NCBI RefSeq assembly: GCF_028705895.1
Contig: NZ_JAQWCQ010000034.1
Span: 1 to 38,682 of the forward strand
From: Massilibacteroides sp.
GTDB lineage: Bacteria; Bacteroidota; Bacteroidia; Bacteroidales; Tannerellaceae
Direction: 5' to 3'
DNA length: 38,682 nt
Shown: in pieces, positions 9,682-18,800 of the stretch
Layout of the letters: each line of letters starts with the position of its first letter
Position numbering within the stretch: position 1 is the first letter of the stretch
Translations under genes and position numbers: made by a program
Notes under the pieces: model-generated
What the model was told of the DNA's origin: nothing
Seen by the model: the letters and a program-made list of their open reading frames with translations, nothing else
The model's database searches: none

Positions 9682-10956
9682 TTATAAAGTCTTTATCTTC
9701 AAATTTCGCCAGAGAACTTTTATTCCTCCGCCATCGTGTATCTGCAAGGCAATTCGCCCCTGCCCCTTTCCGATTTTTTCGTCTCTGAGATTAACCATTT
9801 CTTCTCCGTTCAGCCAGGTTATTACCTGATCTCCATCAACACGTATCCTCAAGTTATTCCAGTCTCCGGGTTTCAGAATACTCTCTTTCTCATCCGGAAT
9901 CTGGATGAGCCAACCTCTACCGTATGACTCATAAACAGCTCCCGTATCGTATCCTTTAGGAGCAACCTCAACCTGCCATCCGTTTACTTTGACATTTTCT
10001 TCTATAAAAGAACGAATAAAAACACCGGAATTTCCATCGGCCTCTTGTTTAAAATCCAGCGATAGCTCAAAGTTATCAAAATATTCCCGTGTAGCGAGAT
10101 ATCCATACTGTTTATCCGGTCCACTTTCACAGACCAACAAACCATCTTTTACATACCATAGTTCTGTTCCATATTTTTCCCATCCCTGTAGATCATTTGC
10201 ATTGAAAAGTGAACGCTCCTCAGTTTTACGCGGCAATTCTTTAATCTTTATATTTCTGAACCAAGCAGCAGAACCATGGTCTTGAAGGCAAATCACCCCT
10301 TTACGTGCCAATCCATATTCGGGTGCGTTATTCCATTTCCCACTATTCCTTCGTTCAAACCAATCATCCGTCCAGGCATCATACTCTATCGTTTTCTGTC
10401 CATTCATATAGTAGGTTACATGCCCGTTATCAAAGATGATTTTAGAGGTGTTCCATTCTCCGGCGGGATTCACTTTCATCGTTGAAAAATCAGGAAGATA
10501 CATAGCATAATCCACGCCACAGCGTTGCCAATCCTCTAAAGGTTCCGGGAAATTGGCATCATCAATCAACTGATACTCCGGTCCACTAAGATATGGAACA
10601 GGAAACTGAGGTCGCTCAACCACATGATAAAGCAATCCGCTATTTCCACCTTTTGCGATCTTCCAGTCCCACACTAATTCGAAATTCTCAAATTGACGAT
10701 CAGTCACAATGTAGCCATTCGTATCACTACCCTCCCCATGCGCTTTAATCGTTCCCTCTTCCACTTCCCAAGAACCGGTAAGTGCGGTTCCATTATAATC
10801 TCTCCAGCCATCCAGTGTCTTACCGTCAAAAAGCAAATGCCAACCATCCGCCTTTTCAGCATCACTCAAAGCATTATGAGCAGAGCCGGAACATGAAGTC
10901 AGAAACATTATTAATGCCGGAAGAAATACAATTGTGTTTATTTTCAGTAGCTTCAT
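9682..10956 (-). CDS. Tandem DUF1080 lipoprotein (3-keto-disaccharide hydrolase family)
   Basis: 424 aa from the ATG at 10956, where MKLLKINTIV begins a signal peptide with lipobox LTSC (Cys22); an in-frame start at 10995 only adds a polar leader. It contains two copies of the concanavalin-like DUF1080 fold (PF06439). The first, about 36-235, has WHLLFDGKTLDGWRDYNG and GGNSGLLYHV. The second, about 240-424, has SLFNANDLQGWEKYG, DGNSGVFIRS and the terminal LWRNLKIK. Members of this family have been shown to hydrolyse 3-keto-glycosides, which fits the adjacent oxidoreductase. It is the first gene of the leftward enzyme operon. Most family members have one domain, so one copy may bind rather than cleave. 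Confidence 0.9.
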   Translation of the reverse strand: MKLLKINTIVFLPALIMFLTSCSGSAHNALSDAEKADGWHLLFDGKTLDGWRDYNGTALTGSWEVEEGTIKAHGEGSDTNGYIVTDRQFENFELVWDWKIAKGGNSGLLYHVVERPQFPVPYLSGPEYQLIDDANFPEPLEDWQRCGVDYAMYLPDFSTMKVNPAGEWNTSKIIFDNGHVTYYMNGQKTIEYDAWTDDWFERRNSGKWNNAPEYGLARKGVICLQDHGSAAWFRNIKIKELPRKTEERSLFNANDLQGWEKYGTELWYVKDGLLVCESGPDKQYGYLATREYFDNFELSLDFKQEADGNSGVFIRSFIEENVKVNGWQVEVAPKGYDTGAVYESYGRGWLIQIPDEKESILKPGDWNNLRIRVDGDQVITWLNGEEMVNLRDEKIGKGQGRIALQIHDGGGIKVLWRNLKIKTL

Positions 10957-11152
10957 ATAAGTTGTATAATAATTATTATATATCACAGCATACACACCCT
11001 ATAATAAAAGACACTTTGATATGAATTATTACGTACTCACAATTCAATTTTTATTTCCCTACACTGCTATTTTCTTCCGGCATAATATAAAAGTATAGTC
11101 TTCCGAAGTCCTTGTTGATATTTTTAAACACTTATAATGCTTTTAAAAAGTC

Positions 11153-11203
11153 GTCCCTTTGTTTTTTCTTTCGATGGTCATCAAAAAGAAAAAACAAAGG
11201 GAC
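11153..11203 (-). terminator. Long hairpin terminator after nrdG, within the nrdG-DUF1080 gap
   Basis: Positions 11153-11171 and 11185-11203 are perfectly complementary (19 bp, GTCCCTTTG... with its reverse) around a 13-nt loop. On the minus strand the stem is followed by GACTTTTT, so it should end the nrdD-nrdG transcript about 50 bp after the nrdG stop. The rest of the 296-bp gap (10957-11252) is AT-rich, contains no gene, and must hold the promoter of the DUF1080 operon, which I could not pinpoint. Confidence 0.8.
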
Positions 11204-11252
11204 AACAAAGAAAAAAAATCTATACCAAAAGATTTAAAGACTATACTCTTGC

Positions 11253-11786
11253 TTACACAGCTCCTTGTATCGGTTGATTAAAAAGAAGACTCTGAGGCAC
11301 GCTTTGTTTTCTTTTATCGATCTTAATGATGCGTTGATTCGCACTTCCTCTAAAAAGGAGTGAAGGAGAGTACAATTCTTGCACAAAACGACCATCCACT
11401 AACGTATCAATATAATCTAAACAAGCATTCAGTTCTGTTTTCTTTTTTATTTCTTCCAACGTATAACCGGTATAGCACCAGATATTCATTCTCGTTCGTT
11501 CTTTTATTTCTCGCAGTAGTTCACAGAATGAGGCGGGATAATAAAAAGGGTCTCCACCTGAAAATGTCACTCCGTCGAGCATCGGATTAGCATTGATGTC
11601 ATTCACAATCTCCGCAAGCCATTCTTCTGTAAGCAGAGTTCCTCTTTCGGGGTTCCAACTGTCCGGATTATGACATCCTTTACAGTGATGACTGCATCCC
11701 GACAGGTAGATAGAATAACGGATACCTTCTCCGTCTGAGATGGTTTCGTTGTATATCTTCAATATTCGTAACGGCTCCTTAAACAT
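11253..11786 (-). CDS. nrdG: Anaerobic ribonucleoside-triphosphate reductase activating protein
   Basis: 177 aa. A radical-SAM iron-sulfur motif of the NrdG type, C-x3-C-x2-C, is seen as [10 protein letters not shown] (Cys31, Cys35, Cys38). It is followed by [14 protein letters not shown], the SAM-binding GGDP segment. The protein uses a 4Fe-4S cluster and S-adenosylmethionine to create the glycyl radical on NrdD. The start codon lies inside the end of nrdD (8-bp overlap), so the two are translationally coupled. It is slightly longer than the usual 155-160 residues because of a short C-terminal tail after the [10 protein letters not shown] segment. The gene is under the cobalamin riboswitch through nrdD. 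Confidence 0.95.
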   Translation of the reverse strand: MFKEPLRILKIYNETISDGEGIRYSIYLSGCSHHCKGCHNPDSWNPERGTLLTEEWLAEIVNDINANPMLDGVTFSGGDPFYYPASFCELLREIKERTRMNIWCYTGYTLEEIKKKTELNACLDYIDTLVDGRFVQELYSPSLLFRGSANQRIIKIDKRKQSVPQSLLFNQPIQGAV

Positions 11787-14163
11787 GTTTCACGCGGTCT
11801 TTTTCTTCTGCTTGTTTAGCAGAGTTCCACGATTCCAAGCTTCCCGTAAGATATCCTGTGATACGACGCATACGAACGATATCTTCACTTTTACAAATCG
11901 GACATTCAGCATAGATAATTCCTCTATAGCCGCATTGGTGACAAGTATCGACAGGATGGTTAATCGAACCATAACCTATATTCTCCTTGTTCATCTGATG
12001 AACGATTTTAAGAATTACCGAAACATTTTTCTTGGCTTCACCATCCAATTCCACATAGGTAATATGTCCTCCTCTCGTAATCGCATGGAATGGAGCCTCC
12101 AATTTTATCTTCTCTGCGACAGTCACATGTTCTTTTACGTCCACATGGAAAGAGTTTACATAATAGTCTTTATCTGTCACACCCGTTATCGTTCCATATT
12201 TCTTTCTGTCGATACGCGTAAAACGACCGGATAATCCTTCTGCTGGAGTTGCCAGGACGGAATAGTTCAAATTATACTTTTCCTTGTATTCATCAACAAC
12301 TTTATTGATTTCAAGTACTGCGTCATACAAAGTTTGGTAAGCGCGTTGGTTCTTGGCATGCCCTTCTCCATAAATGGCAACCATAGCATTATGTCCTCCA
12401 ATAAATCCAATACCCAAAGTCCCTGAATTAATCGTATCTGCCACCTCATCATTCGATTTCAGTTCACCTCCACCTTGCCAGATATTATTCCCCATCATGA
12501 ATGGAAACTGGCGAGCCAAAGCCGTACGCTGATATTGATAACGGTCATATAGTTGCTCTGCAACCATTTCAGTAATATTATGTATCGATTTCAGGAAGAA
12601 TGCACGGGCTTTGTCTTGTGTTTCCTGTTTTCCCAGATCCGGATATAGAGTTTCAGCTTTCAACTTAGCTTCTATAGCCAAACGAGGCATATTGATAGAA
12701 GTAAAGGAAAGATTTCCCCGTCCGATAGACGTTTTCTCACCATGTAGATTTTCAAATACGCGCGTACGACATCCCATTGTTGCTGTTTCATACATATATC
12801 TATGCGGATCATTTATTTCCCATTTTTCATGTTTATTAAATGGAGTATCTAAGAACATGAAATTAGGGAATAAAGCTACGGATGTGGTATGACAGGCCTC
12901 AAGTAACAGATCAAAATTAGGTGCCTCAAATTTCACATTACCACTAAGTGCTGCCTGGAAATCTTCTAAAGCCAGTTTATAATCGTTCTCACTAAATGAC
13001 ACCCCCTCCTTAACTTTAAATATCTGTATAGGGAAAACCGGCACTTCACCATGCCCTAATCCCTCGATTGTAGCAGCCAATAGTTCACGTATAACCATAC
13101 GTCCTTCCGGAGAAGTATCTGTTCCATAATTGATGGAACTAAACACCACCTGATTTCCGCCTCTTGAGTGCATCGTATTCAGGTTGTGTATAAAGCCTTC
13201 CATAGCCTGATGTGTTTCCTTCCGCGTAGTTGCTTCCGAACGATTAATCGCTAATTTCAACTGCTTATAAGAAAAGGAGACACCAACTTCTGACAATTTC
13301 TGCAACAAGATATTTATATCAGCATCACTAACCTGAATACTTAAGATTGTTTCTCTTACAAGCGAACGAAGTTCCTTCTCACCAACAACAACCCCGGAGA
13401 GTTGAGCCAACAAGTCAATATTTGATGCCAGATGTTTTTGAAAAGTTTTCAGTACACCTTTCGCCATAAAGAAGTCGAATGCGGGGATAGATTGTCCGCC
13501 ATGTTGTTCATTCTGATTGGTCTGAAACACAATTGTAGCCAAAGTTGCATAACTCTGGATAGACTGAGGAGTCCGGATACTTCCGTTTTTCGTGCGAAAC
13601 CCTTTCTCAAACAATTCTTCCAGGTTATATTGTATGCAAGTCGTTGTTTTTGTCGGATAATAATCCAGATCATGAATATGAATATCCCCATTCTTATGTG
13701 CCAACGTATATTCGGGATTAATTAAATACTTCTCCGCATAATCTTTGGTAATCTCCGAAGCAAACGTCATCATCTGACCGGCAGGCGTATGAGCAGACAT
13801 ATTCGCATTGCTAAGGTTAACATCATTCTTTTCAATTGAAACAATGCCATCCATGATATGCTTCATATTCGTCTTTTTGTGTCTTTCCACATTCCGCCAC
13901 TCTCTGTAAATGATGTATTTCTTCGCAACAATAGGATTGCGCTTCATCAGCTCCTTTTCCACAAAATCCTGAATTTGTTCTACGCTTGTTGTTGCTGTGT
14001 TGATAGAAGAAGCTACTGCCAGTGCAATATCATACATTTCCCTTTCCGTGTCCGGCGTATTGCTTGCCCGGAACGCTTTTGTAATGGCATTTTTGATTTT
14101 CTCAATAGAAAATTTCTCCTGCGTACCATCGCGTTTGGAGATAGTGATTTCTGAAAAATTCAT
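11779..14163 (-). CDS. nrdD: Anaerobic (class III) ribonucleoside-triphosphate reductase
   Basis: 794 aa from the ATG at 14163 ([18 protein letters not shown]); an in-frame start at 14196 lies upstream but lacks family similarity. Residues 3-90 are an ATP-cone allosteric domain. The C-terminus has the zinc site CHQC...CPIC (Cys741, 744, 754, 757) and the glycyl radical site RRITGYLTG with Gly770. The enzyme reduces ribonucleoside triphosphates to deoxyribonucleotides without oxygen, a cytosolic and essential step for anaerobic DNA synthesis. nrdG overlaps its end. The 5' leader carries a cobalamin riboswitch, so expression should fall when B12 is plentiful, consistent with a B12-dependent class II reductase elsewhere in the genome (not in this window). 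Confidence 0.97.
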   Translation of the reverse strand: MNFSEITISKRDGTQEKFSIEKIKNAITKAFRASNTPDTEREMYDIALAVASSINTATTSVEQIQDFVEKELMKRNPIVAKKYIIYREWRNVERHKKTNMKHIMDGIVSIEKNDVNLSNANMSAHTPAGQMMTFASEITKDYAEKYLINPEYTLAHKNGDIHIHDLDYYPTKTTTCIQYNLEELFEKGFRTKNGSIRTPQSIQSYATLATIVFQTNQNEQHGGQSIPAFDFFMAKGVLKTFQKHLASNIDLLAQLSGVVVGEKELRSLVRETILSIQVSDADINILLQKLSEVGVSFSYKQLKLAINRSEATTRKETHQAMEGFIHNLNTMHSRGGNQVVFSSINYGTDTSPEGRMVIRELLAATIEGLGHGEVPVFPIQIFKVKEGVSFSENDYKLALEDFQAALSGNVKFEAPNFDLLLEACHTTSVALFPNFMFLDTPFNKHEKWEINDPHRYMYETATMGCRTRVFENLHGEKTSIGRGNLSFTSINMPRLAIEAKLKAETLYPDLGKQETQDKARAFFLKSIHNITEMVAEQLYDRYQYQRTALARQFPFMMGNNIWQGGGELKSNDEVADTINSGTLGIGFIGGHNAMVAIYGEGHAKNQRAYQTLYDAVLEINKVVDEYKEKYNLNYSVLATPAEGLSGRFTRIDRKKYGTITGVTDKDYYVNSFHVDVKEHVTVAEKIKLEAPFHAITRGGHITYVELDGEAKKNVSVILKIVHQMNKENIGYGSINHPVDTCHQCGYRGIIYAECPICKSEDIVRMRRITGYLTGSLESWNSAKQAEEKDRVKHV

Positions 14164-14245
14164 GGCACTTAAAAATATTTTAATAATTACGGTCAATTTG
14201 CACCTGTTATCTGTACCTTTAATCCCCGAAAGGCAGATATAAACC

Positions 14246-14418
14246 TATTGGCAGGTCTTCTGACTTACTCTGTTGTATTGCGGCCTTCCCTTTTAAAGTG
14301 GCATTGAGGTGTTGCATACAACTATTTTAGCAGAGCTTACAGCAGCGGGTCTGTTCAGGATTTACACCTGATTCCCTTTTCATCACGCCTCCGAAGATGC
14401 GGAATAATGACACCAATA
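14246..14418 (-). promoter_or_regulatory. Cobalamin riboswitch controlling nrdDG
   Basis: Reading leftward, all core blocks of the cobalamin aptamer are present in order. These are the P1 arm TATTGG (14418-14413), TCGGAGGCGTGATG, AAAAGGGAATCAGGTGTAAA, the CCCGCTGCTGTAA block, ATGCCACTTTAAAAGGGAAG, and the B12 box AGTCAGAAGACCTGCC. The closing P1 arm CCAATA is at 14251-14246. It lies 83 bp before the nrdD ATG. Downstream, CTGCCTTT and AAAGGTACAG (about 14205-14236) can pair and may be part of the expression platform. Adenosylcobalamin or a related form is the expected ligand. Confidence 0.95.
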
Positions 14419-14427
14419 TGTTTGTCA

Positions 14428-14435
14428 CAAAGGTG
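14428..14435 (-). promoter_or_regulatory. Weak candidate -7 element for the nrdDG leader
   Basis: On the minus strand this reads CACCTTTG, one mismatch from TAnnTTTG, and it lies just upstream of the riboswitch aptamer. A TTTG that could act as -33 is at 14460-14463 on the same strand, but the 24-bp gap is longer than usual. Placement alone makes it the likely promoter. Confidence 0.3.
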
Positions 14436-14686
14436 TAAATAAAAAACGATAAAGTGAACCAAAAAGGAGTATTTATTTTTTTATTTTTCAAAAAAGTTTT
14501 CCAAAATGGTAAACTTCAAGAGATAAAGAAGAAATTAATCTAAGCAAAAACAAAGCTATATCACATTGTTTATCATAAGAAATTACTAAAAACACAGATT
14601 AACACCAAAGAAACAAATTGAAAACATACAAACTAAAAAAATATTTTTTTCGCAAAATAGTAAAAAAAGCAAACCGACATATTTAA
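14436..14686. other. Gene-free AT-rich spacer
   Basis: About 250 bp of strongly A/T-rich sequence between the nrdDG promoter region and the 3' end of the leftward S24 repressor gene. No plausible reading frame, RNA gene or strong hairpin was seen. It contains several A-tracts (for example 14457-14510 and 14635-14670), which may bend DNA. Confidence 0.6.
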
Positions 14687-15361
14687 TTAAACCATCGTGT
14701 TCTGTCGAATACTGACTTTAACCAAAGCAATGGCATCTATTGACGATATAAGTACATCCTTAGGAGAATAATGAGGATTATAACTAACAAGCTTATAACA
14801 TCCGGATTTTTCAGATTTGCATATATAATTTACAGTAACATACGAATCCTTTTCGAACTTTATAGAGAGGAGATACATTTCACCATAAATGACATGATTC
14901 AGGTTTGCCATTATTTTATACATTACTATATCTCCGGATTTTAGCAAAGGGTACATGTTATCCCCTGTTATATAGATAGCACCGTCGCAAAAGGGCGCAT
15001 TGGGAACATATATTTCATCTAACACGCTCCCCTCCTTCCCTTCAAAAAAGGCCTTTAAAGATGTAATTTTATTTACATCATACAATTTAACAGGGTATTT
15101 TCCAAACGAAGATAAAGATTGTAATTCAGAACATTTAGTCGAATCCTGTTTGGTCATATAAATTTCCCCTTTTCCCGTAATAAGCCATTCAAGATTAATA
15201 TCGGGAAATTCCGATAATATATTTTCGATAGTAGAAGAACTTAAAGGCGTATTTTTGGCTTTACCTCTAAAATTAGCGGATGTGGTTCCTATTCTGGAAA
15301 AAAATATCTCTTTTTTAATACCCTTAGACTTAGCAATTTGGGTAACCCTTTCTTTTATCAT
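14687..15361 (-). CDS. S24-family (LexA/CI-like) transcriptional regulator with degenerate catalytic dyad
   Basis: 224 aa. Residues 1-65 form a helix-turn-helix domain of the kind fused to S24 domains (MIKERVTQIAKSKGIKKEIF, then NLEWLITGKGEIY). Residues about 115-215 are the S24 fold: AIYITGDNMYPLLKSGDIV, then YVTVNYICKSE and LVSYNPHY. The position of the catalytic Ser in GDSM is Asn135, and the Lys of the TVK motif is Asn178. Both residues needed for self-cleavage are therefore missing, and the protein should be a stable repressor or respond by another route. It is divergent from a tiny helix-turn-helix gene, with a palindrome between them, like a cI/cro pair. It is not LexA itself. Confidence 0.88.
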   Translation of the reverse strand: MIKERVTQIAKSKGIKKEIFFSRIGTTSANFRGKAKNTPLSSSTIENILSEFPDINLEWLITGKGEIYMTKQDSTKCSELQSLSSFGKYPVKLYDVNKITSLKAFFEGKEGSVLDEIYVPNAPFCDGAIYITGDNMYPLLKSGDIVMYKIMANLNHVIYGEMYLLSIKFEKDSYVTVNYICKSEKSGCYKLVSYNPHYSPKDVLISSIDAIALVKVSIRQNTMV

Positions 15362-15444
15362 GTGAAATAAATTTCGTTTAATTTTGTTTAAAGAAATATA
15401 TTTACGTTATTTGCATCTTTCGAAAATTAATTATCAGAAACGCT

Positions 15445-15460
15445 TTGTGCACATGCACAA
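15445..15460. promoter_or_regulatory. Palindromic operator candidate between divergent regulators
   Basis: TTGTGCACATGCACAA has 7-bp inverted arms (TTGTGCA/TGCACAA) around a 2-bp centre. It lies between the S24 gene (start 15361, leftward) and the small helix-turn-helix gene (start 15474, rightward), 14 bp before the latter, which is where an operator would be expected. The inner half-sites TGTGC/GCACA recur in the palindrome at 15828-15839. Confidence 0.5.
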
Positions 15461-15473
15461 TAACCTCAAAGAT

Positions 15474-15677
15474 ATGAATAATTTACAGGTAATTGTTATG
15501 TCGAAGTCTGATGTGTATAAAAAAAGACTGCCTGATTTTCTTCCCAATGGGTGGAAAAAGGAAGTGGCTACAACCTTGGGAATTCATCGTAACACTGTTA
15601 CGAATGCAATCAAATCTAAACAAGGGGATATTTATGAACAAATAAAAAAAGTAGCAATTGAAAGATGGGGTGAATAA
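15474..15677 (+). CDS. Small helix-turn-helix DNA-binding protein (Cro-like position)
   Basis: 67 aa from the ATG at 15474 (MNNLQVIVMSKSDVYKK); the ATG at 15498 (59 aa, MSKSDVYKKRLPDFLP) is equally plausible. The longer frame from 15384 is unlikely because it would run through the palindrome and promoter space. The segment WKKEVATTLGIHRNTVTNAI reads as a helix-turn-helix, followed by a positively charged helix. No enzyme motif is present. It is transcribed away from the S24 repressor gene and ends before a hairpin terminator, so it forms its own unit. I do not recognise a named family. The pair layout suggests a bistable or auto-regulated switch of phage ancestry. Confidence 0.7.
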   Translation: MNNLQVIVMSKSDVYKKRLPDFLPNGWKKEVATTLGIHRNTVTNAIKSKQGDIYEQIKKVAIERWGE

Positions 15678-15694
15678 ACAAGCCTACAAGTTCC

Positions 15695-15720
15695 ACATTG
15701 ATCTTTCTTATCAATGTTTT
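15695..15720 (+). terminator. Hairpin terminator after the small HTH gene
   Basis: ACATTGAT (15695-15702) pairs perfectly with ATCAATGT (15710-15717) around a 7-nt loop and is followed by TTT. It lies 18 bp after the stop codon at 15677. Confidence 0.65.
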
Positions 15721-15827
15721 CTAAGAGATTCATTACGTAAAAAAACAAACGTTTTGAATATTATCAACAAAAATTGTTAAACAAATAAACAAACAGAAAT
15801 ATGATGAAATTATTTTTTTACGGATAA

Positions 15828-15839
15828 TGTGCGCGCACA
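15828..15839. promoter_or_regulatory. Perfect 12-bp palindrome upstream of the second SusC gene
   Basis: TGTGCGCGCACA is its own reverse complement and lies 60 bp before the SusC start at 15899, in an otherwise AT-rich stretch. Its GC-rich core stands out. It could be an operator for the SusC/SusD pair. The half-sites TGTGC/GCACA match those at 15445-15460, but with a 2-bp rather than a 4-bp centre. Confidence 0.35.
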
Positions 15840-15898
15840 CCCACTATTACAGTTGATTTAGTTTTCATGACCTTAATACTAATTTGAATCTAAAAAAA

Positions 15899-18800
15899 AT
15901 GAAGAAAACGCTATTAATACGCATGCTTTTAATTTGTTCATTCGTGTTTTATACATTTCCACTGCTGGCACAAGATGCAGCATCACAGAATAGCTTAGTG
16001 ATAAGTGGTACCGTAACGGATGAAATAGGGGAACCCTTACCTGGGGTAAATGTAATACAGAAAGATACACATCAAGGTACAATTACCGACCTCAACGGAA
16101 AATACACCATAACTGTACCAAACAAAAATGTGGTATTAGTATTTTCATATATAGGCTATATTCCTCAGGAGTTTAAAGCTAATCGCTCTGAGATAAATGT
16201 TAAGATGGGCGAAGATACAGAAACATTAGATGAAATTGTTGTTATCGGTTATGGTACAGCAAAGAAAAGAGACTTAACCGGAGCTATATCTAATATTAAA
16301 ACAGAAAAACTCGAAGTAGAAGCACCTCGTTCTGTGCAGGATCTTCTGAGAGCAAACTCTCCCGGACTTAATATTACAATGGCAACTGATGCCAAAGGAA
16401 GTGCAGATTTACAGATCAGAGGAAAGAATACGCTTAAGGCGGGCTCTTCTCCGCTAATCGTTCTTGACGGTGTTATATTTGAAGGGTCTTTAACAGACAT
16501 CAATCCGAATGATATTCAAGCAGTAGATGTACTTAAAGATGCCAGTTCAGCAGCAGTTTATGGAGCAAAAGCAGCAAACGGGGTTGTCATGATCAGCACA
16601 AAAAAAGGGAAAACAGGGAAACCGGTTGTTACATTTAACTCCAATATTGGTGTTGTACAATCGGCAAACCAGCCAAAGCTACTGAGTGCCACAGGATTTA
16701 TCAAATACAGACAAGACTACGAAGTTGGTAAAAACTCTGACGAATACCTTGCAAAATATCCTGAAATGTTTACGGATCCGAGACAGCTAAGCAATGTTAA
16801 CCAATTGGATTGGTATAATTATGATCAAAAGACACCTGTAAGTTCGGTAACAGAAGAAGACTTGGTAAGATCATGGTTATCCAGATTAGAACTTAAAGCT
16901 CCTGAAATAGAAAACTATCTAAACGGACGAATTACAGATTGGGCTGATTTGGTATTCCAGACCGGACTTCAACAAGACTATACGGCCAGTATTTCAAACA
17001 GAACAGATAATATGTCATACTATTGGTCTATTGGTTATGCGGATAGAGAGGGAATAAAAACAGGTAACAGATATACCAACTTCCGTACACGACTCAATCT
17101 GGAGTCTAAAGTTACCGATTTTTTGACTATCGGGGTAAATTCCAACTTTTCTTCGCGCGATGAGGGTTTCTTGACTTGCGACTGGGAACAAATGGTCAGA
17201 ATTTCTCCTTATGGTTCAAACAATATCGATGATCCGGATAGTCCCTATCAACGCTTACCAACAGGTGATGTAACTCCCGTAAATCCTTTTTACGACAATC
17301 AATTCAGAGATCGTAAAGATTTATACCATACATTGAATGCAAACATGTATGCGATCGTTAAGTTACCATTTGACATAGAGTATCAAGTAAATTTCACGCC
17401 TTATTATGAATGGCATGAATATTATAATCATGAATCAAGTAAAAACTCAGAATGGGCAAACAAAGGAGGTAGTTCCGAAAGAAAAAATACTAAAAAGTTC
17501 AACTGGCAAGTTGATAACATTATCCGTTGGAAAAAAGAATTTAATAAAATACACAAATTTGAAGTAACCTTATTAGCCAATGCTGAAAAAGGTCAATATT
17601 GGGAAACTGTAGCAAAAACTTCAAATTATTCGCCAAGTGACGTATTGGGTTATCATCGCCTACAAGCAGGTGCTGTTCCTTTGGTTTCAAGTAACGATAC
17701 TTACCAAACAGGCGACGCTTTAATGGGGCGTTTGTTTTATTCGTTCAAGGATAAATACATGATAACTACATCTGTAAGACGGGATGGATATTCAGCGTTC
17801 GGACAAACGAACCCTCGAGCCACTTTTCCTTCTGTGGCTTTAGGATGGACATTTTCTTCAGAGAAGTTTATGAAACCAGTAGAATCCTGGTTAAACTATG
17901 GGAAATTACGTTTGTCATGGGGAGAAAATGGGAACCGTGATATTGGGCAGTATGATGCACTATCAGACATGACTTCAGGTTTACATCCATATATTGATCA
18001 AAATGGGAATTTATATATTTCTTCTCAGTTATATGTCAACAGAATGGCTAATAAAAATCTGAAATGGGAAAGAACAGGTTCATATAATCTTGGGATTGAT
18101 TTCTCTATACTGAACAACAAGATCAGCGGATCAATGGAAGGTTATATTGCAAGAACGAATGATCTACTTGTGGATCGCGCTTTACCAGACATATTAGGGT
18201 TCAATAGTGTAGCAACCAATTTAGGACAACTGCAGAACAAAGGATTTGAATTAACATTAAATGCAAATCTTATTGAGAAAGAAAACTTTGCATGGGACGC
18301 CTCCGGTAATTTTTCATTAAACAGACGGAAAATCAAGAAACTATATGGTGATATGGTTGATGTTTTAGATGATAGTGGGAATGTTATCGGACAAGAAGAA
18401 GCAGATGATGTAAAAAACAAATGGTTCATTGGCCGTGACCCGGATCAAATCTGGGATTACGAACGAGATGGAGTATGGCAAGTGGATGAAAAAGAGGAAG
18501 CAGCTAAATTTGGTTTGCAGCCGGGTGACTTTAAATACATTGACCAAAACGAGGACGGTGTAATGACAAATGACGATAAGGTATTCCAGGGATATACGAC
18601 GCCACGTTTCAGATGGACACTGAGAAATGAATTTACATTCTACAAAGACTTTGCACTTTCATTTATGATGTACTCCTATTGGGGGCAATATGATTCGTTT
18701 AACAGAGCAGCGAACTCTTCTAATTTCCCCGATCGTTGTACCGAATATGTACAGCCACATTGGATGCCGGATAATCCCATCAATGACTATGCTAGAATTG

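Noticed and set aside
11740-12234. Open frame of 164 codons on the plus strand
   Set aside because: It lies across the nrdD/nrdG junction on the opposite strand; both real genes have clear catalytic motifs there, so this is a shadow.
14687-15361. LexA SOS repressor
   Set aside because: The catalytic Ser and Lys are both Asn and the N-terminal domain is of the phage-repressor type, so it is not a functional LexA.
15384-15473. N-terminal extension of the small helix-turn-helix gene
   Set aside because: It would cover the palindrome at 15445-15460 and the promoter space between divergent genes; ATGs at 15474 and 15498 give a compact domain.
14687-15720. Prophage or integrative element
   Set aside because: Only the repressor-like pair is present; no integrase, structural, mobilisation or replication gene and no direct repeats were seen around it.
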